A stretch of DNA of 64,000 nt from Dipteronia dyeriana (Eukaryota; Streptophyta; Magnoliopsida; Sapindales; Sapindaceae): positions 78,394,204-78,458,203 of the forward strand of contig CM065299.1 in assembly GCA_032871835.1 (NCBI GenBank), given 5' to 3'. The position numbers were made by a program, and so were the translations under genes. Of this stretch, positions 56,173-64,000 are shown in pieces. Each line of letters starts with the position of its first letter. Position 1 is the first letter of the stretch. The notes below the pieces were generated by a model. It was not told where the DNA came from. It saw only the letters and a program-made list of their open reading frames with translations, and did not search any database.

Positions 56173-58667
56173 ATGGTGATGGCTTTTCAGATTCAGACAT
56201 GGACGTTGTGTGGTTTAATAGGAGCTTTTATTGACCTTGTTATTGCTTATTTCTTGCTATGTGGATCAGCTTTTGCATTTTTCGCTTCCAAATTTGGAAT
56301 CTACTTGCCATGTCCTTGCACTGGGCTTCTTGGGTACCAGAACAGCTATATATGTTGGCATAAACTGCTTGTTGATGAGCCAATAAGAATGATCTCTTCT
56401 GTTCAGATGTTGATTAAGAGCAAATTCCCTTTTGATTTTATTTGGTTTAAACACCAACCTCGCAATTCTTGTAATGGGGTTCTTGAATTGGAGAATAATG
56501 AAGCCTCTTCCAGTTCATTTTCAACTCATAACTTGGCTGCTGACAGAGAAGGTGGGTTGGATGCTAAGGGGAAGAAGATTGTGAACCAGAAGCAAAAATA
56601 TGGTATTCGTCGCAGGAAGAGATCTACTCTCGGATACAGAAAATTCCAATCCCAATTGGTTTCATATGGGAATGATTGGATAGAGGATGGTCTTCCAGGT
56701 GAGTAAAAGATTTACTTTATTTTAAATTTTAGCTGTTAGTTTTTGTTTAATTCTATGATTGGATCGTATAATTTGTCTTATTAATGGAAACTTTAACTAC
56801 AAAGTCAAATGTCAATGTATTGGAAGAATTGGGTTGATAAATTAATACTATTGTTCTTGTCCATGGACATGCCCATTTTAGATAATCAAAATGCTGCAAA
56901 TGCCCTTGACTTGGGTGAAACAACATGGCCCAATTTTGAGAAAAATGAAGTCACAGACAATGGTCTATCTTCCATTGAAAATTTTGTTTGCAAATCTCAA
57001 GACAATGATATAAGTGATGTCAGAATGTTGGAAGAAGCACTTGAAATGGAGAAAGCTGCTTGTGCTGTTCTTCACTCAGAGTTGGAGAAAGAGAGAGCTG
57101 CAGCTGCGACTGCTGCTGATGAAGCTATGGCCATGATATTGCGTCTGCAAGAAGATAAGGCCTTGATAGAAATGGAAGCAAGGCAGTATCACTGCATGAT
57201 AGAAGAAAATTTTGCTTACCAGGAAGAAGAGATGAACATCCTAAAAGAGATTCTTGTAAGGAGGGAGAGGGAGAATCATTTTCTCGAGAAAGAAGTTGAA
57301 GCTTATAGGCAGATGAAGGGTTTAGGGAACGTGCAGTCTGACAGTGAATGGGGACAAAAGCCTTTACGTTCACTTGATTGGAATGATGATCCCCCACCGT
57401 TGCTGCAGGAGATTGAGAATATTAAATCAGTCAGTAAGAACAAAGCGGAAAATAATGCAAACTTGTCTTCCATTTACAAGGCTTCATCTTCTGAGGTGCC
57501 CCAAACTCGTAGTGACATTAAGAACAATCTTTCATATTGTGAAAACGAGATCAAGAAAGATAATGAACCTGGGACTGAAGTCAGTAGCAATCTGCATAGT
57601 TGTATTCCTGATTCAGAGCCAATTGTTTATGATGTTCATGTCATTGATGATAAAACAAAACTTAAGGAGGAAAGTGGTAATGGAAGTGGACTTTCAAATT
57701 GTGCTGCTACTGAATTTGGGATCTTGAGTGGTGAGGTATCAAGTGCGAGTAGATCAGAAACCAATCAGCACAATCACAGAAGTAGTTTTGAAATGGAAAA
57801 TAGGGTGCCTGTGTTGAGTAATTCGCATAGTAAAAACTTGCCTTCAGACTCAGCTAGGAGTTCTTCACCTGCAGCCAATGGTGAAAGGTTGAAGATTGAC
57901 ACTGAAATTGAATTTCTCAGAGAAAGACTAAGAAGAGTGCAAGAAGGAAAAGAGAAGTTGATTTTCCCCTCAGAGCACAGGGATAATGTAAATGCTCAAT
58001 TGAAACTTGTGGAGGAGATAGTGAACCAGCTTCGAGAGATTCAACAGCTAAGGGAGCCTGTGCGACAGGCTTCGTTACCCCCTAAAGCTTCAAAGGTATA
58101 TAGTAAAAGTTTAATTGATTATTGTTTACATTCGTATGAAATGTGTTACATGCTCATGATGTGCTTGTGTCACTGTCATTGTCATTAGTATCTTCTGTTT
58201 GTTTTTTCCCCATAAATCTTCATTTTTCAAGTAATAAAAACAGATATTGGATTTTATCCTGTATAACTAGTACAGAGAGATAAATTGATGCTAGACGTAG
58301 GATTTATAAACATTAAAATCCATCATCACCATGTAGTTCAATGAGAGCGGTTGCACTGTTAAGTTAATGAAGTGTTGTCTTCATACAGCTGTTAAGAGTT
58401 TAGGCTTGGTAACTTTACATTTATCTCAATAAGCTTTATTTAATTGTTCTCTACCTGTGGCATGTCTCATGTGCATTGAACCCTCAAAACAATTTTTAGA
58501 CTGACTTTCTGACTAACAATCCAATATAGATCTTGAACTGAGTCTTGGATCATCTGATAGCTGCTTAATTACAATGGATGCATATGTAGCAGCAGAAAAT
58601 GAATTATGAATTGAGTTTTGTCTCCTTAAGGGCCATCTTTTTTCATTTCGAAAGTCATAATTAGAAT

Positions 58668-58707
<40 letters not shown>

Positions 58708-58914
58708 CATAAATGGCAATATCATATATATCTTTGTAAAGTCTGAACACCTATACTCTCTTAATGAATGTCATGATCATAACCAAATGCAGGGTAAGTG
58801 CGGTTTATATTCCTTTCACAATAATATAGTCATTGCTTCCTTAATTCTCAGGTGAGCTTGAAGAAACGACGTTGCCATAGTGCATCTTTGGAAATCCATG
58901 AAAGTAGTTCCTGA
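56173..58914 (+). CDS. GTD-binding (DUF593/zein-binding) membrane protein, myosin-binding/FLOURY1-like
   Basis: Three exons: 56173-56698, 56882-58095 and 58852-58914 (TGA 58912-58914). Junctions are GT..AG and phases agree, giving 600 residues. The N-terminus has one hydrophobic span (about residues 10-40, LCGLIGAFIDLVIAYFLLCG) and then LPCPCTGLLGYQN, a Cys motif shared by plant DUF593 proteins. A long coiled coil at about 205-300 (LEEALEMEKAACAVLHSELE ... ARQYHCMIEENFAYQEEEMN ... EVEAYRQM) is the GTD-binding domain, which binds the globular tail of class XI myosins. A Ser-rich middle and a second coiled coil (EIEFLRERLRRVQEGKEKL) precede a basic tail. Family members anchor on ER or vesicle membranes and act as myosin receptors; FLOURY1 acts at protein-body ER. 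The exact paralogue is not certain. ATG 56173 was chosen; ATG 56179 is an alternative two codons later. Confidence 0.9.
58669..58702. repeat. TA microsatellite in intron 2 of the DUF593 gene
   Basis: An uninterrupted AT dinucleotide run of about 30 bases lies between exons 2 and 3. It is likely length-polymorphic. Confidence 0.9.
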
Positions 58915-60171
58915 ACCAAATTGGGAAGATGTTTTATTGTGCAGAATTGAGGAGGGTTGTCTAGCTTATCATGCTGATGACAGTAAGAAAATTGTACATA
59001 AATTCTGTGAATTCCATGCTGTAGTTGTAGTCTGATGCCCGACTGTGAATGCAACTATTCTTAGATAAAATATTACTTCGAATAGGTTAAAATAGCTTCC
59101 AAGTGTTTCTGTTTTGATTTTTTTTTTAAATAATAATAATAAATAAACAGAAGGATGAGCAACTTGATGGATCATAAGCCATCATTCCTCTCTTTCGGTG
59201 TGGGGTTTTATGACCAAAAGGGAGCAGAAGGATATAAGTATTGTATCTTTTTTTTTTTAACTTCAATAAATATTAGTTTTGTTGTCACAAGGGGGGTAAA
59301 CGTTTCTACATAAGTGATACCCCAGGAAGAATTTGAAAAACTCTATGGGCATGTTTGTTATGTGTTAGTCCAATACCAAATTTGTGTTCTACATCGGATT
59401 TTACTGTTTGAGTCCCGTCATAGAGGCTAGGATATCCCAGCTTTTGTTATCATTTGTTTCTTTTATTTTATTTTATTTTAATTAAATTACTTATATATAT
59501 AATATTAAATTTTTAATCTATTTTAAAAATTAATTTATTATATTTTATTCTAACATTTTTTTTATATCAATTAAAAAACAAATTTTATTTTATTTCAAAT
59601 TAATTTTAAATAATTTGTTTTAATCAAATTTAATTTAAAATAATTTTATTTTTCTTTTCTTTTAATTGATTTAAAATGATTTTTGGTAACCGTAAAAATC
59701 GACAACCTCTCTAAAGAAGCATTTTCCCTGTTAGTATATCATATCCGCTAAAAGCCTAAGCTCGATAGAGCTTGACCTTGATCCCAACAGATGTCGATCA
59801 TGACATCACCAAGACCTTAAAAGGGACCCAGTCTACTAAAGGCTTGATCCGAACAATCTTGACCACCGTGCCATCGGAACACTATGAGGACTCGGTGTTG
59901 ACGAGTACCCGGTTGTCAGAAGTATCAGGTTGAAACTGTCAGACCTAAGCTAACGTGGGTGCAAACTAACATCTAGGGACCTGCTATTGGCAAATGGGAT
60001 AGCACGGTTCAAACCTATCTGATCATTAAGCCACAAACGATTTCCTAGAACCATGACCAAATCTTTGAGTACTCTAGGAACCTTTTAGAACGATTCAAAC
60101 CCACCCATCGAGCACCAGACCACGATTAGGGCCCAAGCCTTAAGGTCACATAGGAGAAAAATGGAACCGGG
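58915..60171. other. 3' flank of the DUF593 gene and unassigned DNA
   Basis: The 3' UTR probably ends near AATAAATATT (about 59266). An A/T-homopolymeric stretch (59455-59690) follows, then about 480 bp of higher-GC DNA (59690-60170) without open frames or recognised motifs. The higher-GC block looks like repeat-derived sequence. Confidence 0.4.
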
Positions 60172-62190
60172 TGTTAGGATTATGCTTAATAGCAAGAGTG
60201 TAATAATATATTTGACAATCTTTTCGTATTAATAAAGTGATTTTTAGTTTAAAAAATCTTATAGCATTTATACTTTAATTATTATAATTGTCATAAGTAA
60301 ATAATCATAATATAGATATGTATGAGGTAGACACAATTCTTTAGGTAGTCTTAAACAATATTCACAAGTTAAGATAAAGGTTGGGTGTCTTTACTTTGTT
60401 AAAGTTGTAGATTCTTTTGCTAGCATTTGAATGAGATCAAATGTGTTATGATGAGTCTAAAATCATCAAAGTGTGGTGTCTTTAAGCAAAGGAATCTAGT
60501 GCACTAGGATCATTGAATAGGATCACAGTGAGATACTTTATCAACAACCGTCAATGGATAAAAGTTTTCACTTGAAGACAATCAGAGAGTCTATCTCAAT
60601 CCTGAGATAAATGATAGACTTATAGTTGTAAGTGTTATCATTTGAGCTATCAATGAGTACGATTATATAGTATAGTCTATCCTCGATAATTTGGTGATAT
60701 TCATTTGTTAATCGATACAGGACTTCATTTATAGATACAGACATCGTGGCTCCATTTATTAAATGTGAGTAGAATTCATCATATGGATGTTTTGAGGTAT
60801 TAGATATGAAATTTTAACGTTAAGTTTTCAGTAGTGTCTATTGAAATATATCTTCTGGACAAGTCAAAATATCCAAGTTCAAATGTAGTCATATGCGTAA
60901 ATATGGTAACTAAAAGAGTTAAAGGCGGTCTATGAGCTCTTGGCGATTACTGGTATTCTTCATGAGGATACACTATCTCCATTCAGATTGTCTAGGGTAT
61001 GAATGAACAATATTAACTTATTCTATGTTTATTTAAGAGTTCAATTTTAGTTCTTTAATGAAATGAACTAAAATTATTAGATCGGATCTAAGTGAATCAT
61101 TTGTTGATTGTGATTAGGTTATGTCTATTGGAGCTTAAATTTAGATAGCCTATCAAGATCCCCAGTCCACTTGAATTTGCATTGATCACTTGATATATTC
61201 TATCAGATCAATTTATGGGTCCATTTAGAATTATGGTAAGACATGTGGACTTGTTTCTTTTAGTAAGAATGAGTATAGTTCACATGAGGACCTTTTATTA
61301 AAGTCCAATGGATTTAATAAATTGGGAAAACAATATCTGGCCTATATTTATATGGCTTGAGCAGCAAGGGCCTATATAATAGCCTTATATATTATTTTTA
61401 TTTTATTATTTAATTAAATGGAAATTAATTAATTAATTAATTAATAAATAGTCAAAATCTTATTTCTAATTGGAGAAGGTCTCTAAGAGTCATATTATTG
61501 TTGGTAATATGATAAGTGTCAAATACTATATTTGATAAATAGATAAATAAAAAGAATTTATTTATCTGGTCAATTTAGGAAGTTTTAATATAGTTACAAT
61601 TTAATTTATATTCAATAATTGGTTATTGAATAAATACACTATTGAATTGGATTAAGAGTCTTGGTGTGGAAAAGAATTCCTCTTTGAAAATGATTTTTGG
61701 TCACCAAGTAAATTCTCATAGAGGTATGATTCTTATCTACCAAGTAAATCCTCCTAAGGAGAGCATTTGGTCATATATTTATATTCCTATAGAGGAATTC
61801 GGCCAAGCTAATAATGTGTGTAGAATTCAGTCAAGGAGAAGAGAAAAGAGGAACGTTTTTGTTTTCGATAGTACTAGTATCCTTTATATCAAAAGGGTTT
61901 TGTATACGAAAATCGAATCGGGTTCACGCGAGTTTCAATCAAATAGATTGATAATTCACTAGTGACCAAACGTTCTTTGGTTTTCTCTTCAAAAGGAAAA
62001 AGTTTTCATTTGTTTCCATCCTTAGGTATGCAATTCAAAGAAAGGAAGCTCACACTCCTAGGTGATTCACGTTCGTGATTGGATTGAAAGATCTTACGGA
62101 TTCAATTTGACGCTAGTTCAATCTTCACGAGAAAAATGTATGATACTTTTAATATACGTCAATTAATCTAGAGTTATTGTTCTTTTTTTT
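60172..62190 (+). repeat. Probable copia-type LTR or non-coding retroelement segment
   Basis: It starts TGTTAGGATTATGCTTAATA and shows the same internal style as the nested copia LTR (a 'ttggagcttaaa' motif, AT-rich TTAATTAATT block, then a leader-like end). The length is near 2 kb. No partner LTR or coding region was found, and a reverse LTR fragment follows directly. ORF 61642-61962 is inside it and shows no domain. Confidence 0.4.
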
Positions 62191-62196
62191 TTAGAA

Positions 62197-62273
62197 AAAC
62201 TTGAATGGAGGATGTAGAGAGAATTGAAGAAACTCTTTCTTCTATGTGTTTCAAAAACACACAAAACATGAAA

Positions 62274-62316
<43 letters not shown>

Positions 62317-62848
62317 TCCTTGGTCTTTTTCACAAATATATAGAAAGATATCTTGCCTGCTCTTTTTCACAAGTATATCTATATATATGTCGCCTGCTTT
62401 TTTTCACAAATATATCTATATATCAAGCTGCTTGCTTCACTGTATATATATATATCAATTACGTATTTGCATCCTATGCAAATTCTTATTTTAACTATTG
62501 TTTCATGTACACACCAATTTGCATCCAATTCAATCTCTTGTGTTATTAATTGATATATATCATTTAATTATACTTTTTAAATATATCTAATATATTAAAA
62601 GTGATAATAAGTATTTTAAATTTAAACTTAAATTCAAATACTTAGATAAATGATTTAGTAAAAATAAAATAATCCTATTATTTTATCTTCACCTAAATCC
62701 ATATATCAACTAACACCCTCCAATTAATAGTTAATTAATAATTCATAATTATCAATATAATTAAATAATCTAATTATTTAATTAATTTAACTATTAACAT
62801 TCATTAATTAAATAATCTCATTTTCAATTAATTCCTGAATATATACGT
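62197..62848 (-). repeat. Reverse-oriented fragment of the nested copia LTR family
   Basis: The segment reads as the reverse complement of about 14836-15548 in the copia 5' LTR. Shared landmarks are ACTTGAATGGAGGATGTAGA, GAAACTCTTTCTTCTATGTG, GTTTCATGTACACACCAATT, TATCAACTAACACCCTCCAA and GAATATATACGTGTCATC. It includes a (TA)n expansion at about 62279-62312. Both LTR ends are missing. Confidence 0.85.
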
Positions 62849-62849
62849 G

Positions 62850-63790
62850 TCATCATAAAAAAGATGAGTCAATTTCAGCCTCCAAATTGGCCACTTAAGC
62901 ATGCAGAGCTTGATTTTCCTCCACCTGCTCTCTAGCTTTTTCCTTCAGGAGTTTTTCTCCATGGCTCGCCGCTCAGACTTGAAGGTCTCTTGATCAAGAG
63001 CACATTTCAACCTCTCAAGGTCACAATGAGTATCCTACAATGCCTTCTCTATCGTATTCAGGTTGAGATTAATCACTTGCACCAAGCTCCCCTCGGGTTA
63101 CCTCGGAATCAGATTCAACATTTCCAGCGCGAGTCCTCAACGAGGCCATTTGATGACTTTTGCTACGTTATACTTGAAATTCTACAAAACACAGCAACCA
63201 TGTTAGTCAACACCAGGATACCAGTTATGCGAATGCCAGAATAATAATGAGATGGGATATGACTCCACACTTACCTCGACAATAAGGTCAGAACCTTAGA
63301 TGGTAAAAAGGTCATTAGAGCTAAACTTCCACCAGAGCAGGAGGGTACGAACTGGTTGAAGACCTTGTTTTGTTTAGAAATCCTCGATCGAGGTCTTGTA
63401 TTCACACGGGGAGTTACAGAGGTGGTGGCATCAGAGGATTTAATACCCCCTCGCTATTCAGGGAGGTACTAAAGCAGGCAGAGGAGGTTGAATTGTAGCA
63501 ACAACAGAAGAAGTAAAGACGATAGTAATGGAGCTAGGAGCAGCAATAATGGTAGCAAGATGAGCAGTAAAGCCCTAACCTTTCACCCTGGATAGCCAGG
63601 ATGCGAAGACATCCATTTGAGACGTAGGTCTAGGGGTGAGAGGTGCCCTAAGGATCCCAACGGGTATGCACCTCATTGCGGCAGGAGGAAAAGCAGACCT
63701 AACAGTTTGAGCTACAAGGGAACCAAAAGGAGAAGAAAGTCTTGGAAGGGACTGGATATCTAGCAAGCCGGGCTCCCGCTGGACCGATAG
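62850..63790 (-). pseudogene. Coiled-coil gag-like fragment of a gypsy-type transposon, decayed
   Basis: The minus strand reads CDLERLKCALDQETFKSERR with AMEK, KEKAREQVEENQALHA and VANLEAEI through frameshifts, a long coiled coil. Upstream (minus) are ALEMLNLIPR and other pieces with stops. Plant gypsy-type transposon proteins carry such coiled coils, but no catalytic domain is seen, so the label is tentative. ORF 63575-63766 has no recognised domain. Confidence 0.35.
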
Positions 63791-64000
63791 TGGAATAGTA
63801 GAATAGTAGAAACTACATAAATTAATAGAGAATTAGAATACGTTAACAACAGGCAAGAAACACGCATCAACAAGAAACTGAGAGGTTTGTCATACCAAGA
63901 AAAGCAGTAGAGATGCACATATACCGATTCACCCTACCCGGATCATAAGCTTCTGAGGTAGGAAACTCCAGGTTGACATACTTACGGTCAATGATTGCTT
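63790..64000. other. Right edge, no gene recognised
   Basis: Short tandem GAATAGTA near 63793-63808. Otherwise nothing supported. Confidence 0.4.

Noticed and set aside
61642..61962. 106-codon ORF
   Set aside because: Lies within an LTR-like non-coding segment and shows no recognisable domain.

Overview
The window looks like gene-poor, repeat-dense nuclear DNA of a flowering plant, most likely a eudicot. It is AT-rich and has long introns with GT..AG borders. Plant-lineage Ty1/copia and Ty3/gypsy elements, hAT and Harbinger-type elements, a MULE and foldback MITEs fill most of it. No rRNA, tRNA gene, CRISPR array or bacterial-type operon was seen. I recognised families by reading translated peptides and aligning by eye; no database search was run.

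Only two ordinary protein genes are supported. The left edge (3-815, +) holds the last exons of a single-pass membrane protein of unknown function. At 56173-58914 (+) is a complete three-exon gene for a GTD-binding (DUF593, myosin-binding/FLOURY1-like) membrane protein. It has a G-box and a TATA box upstream.

Between them lies a broken OST48 gene (48-kDa subunit of oligosaccharyltransferase), with exon remnants from 2515. One exon is split by an 805-bp hAT-type element with an 8-bp target duplication. The last exon is split by an 18.5-kb nested retroelement (6069-24548) flanked by the 5-bp duplication CATCA, and resumes at 24554. The nested element is a non-coding LTR element (LARD-like) carrying tandem repeats and three hAT-type elements. 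It also carries a 9.6-kb copia element (13746-23383) whose gag-protease-integrase-RT-RNase H reading frame is full of stops and frameshifts.

25.0-29.3 kb holds four foldback MITEs, a Harbinger-like MITE and a solo LTR. 30.2-34.0 kb is a decayed MuDR-type transposase gene interrupted by a 1.2-kb Harbinger-type element. 36.4-37.3 kb is a further hAT-type element. 39.7-44.5 kb is a minus-strand Tat-like gypsy element. 45843-52322 is a better preserved minus-strand gypsy element with TSD ATTCT, three LTR copies instead of two, and a pol frame that runs through the polypurine tract into the LTR. That element sits inside an older plus-strand LTR. To the right are a reverse-oriented LTR related to the copia LTR, a MULE N-terminal fragment, an array of short palindromes near 55 kb, the DUF593 gene, and more LTR and gag-like debris to the right edge.

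The system-level story is layered transposon nesting into a dead housekeeping gene copy. I see no new enzymatic system. The most unusual items are the multiply interrupted OST48 copy, the three-LTR gypsy element with LTR/ORF overlap, the palindrome array, and an antisense cysteine-rich exon-like ORF.
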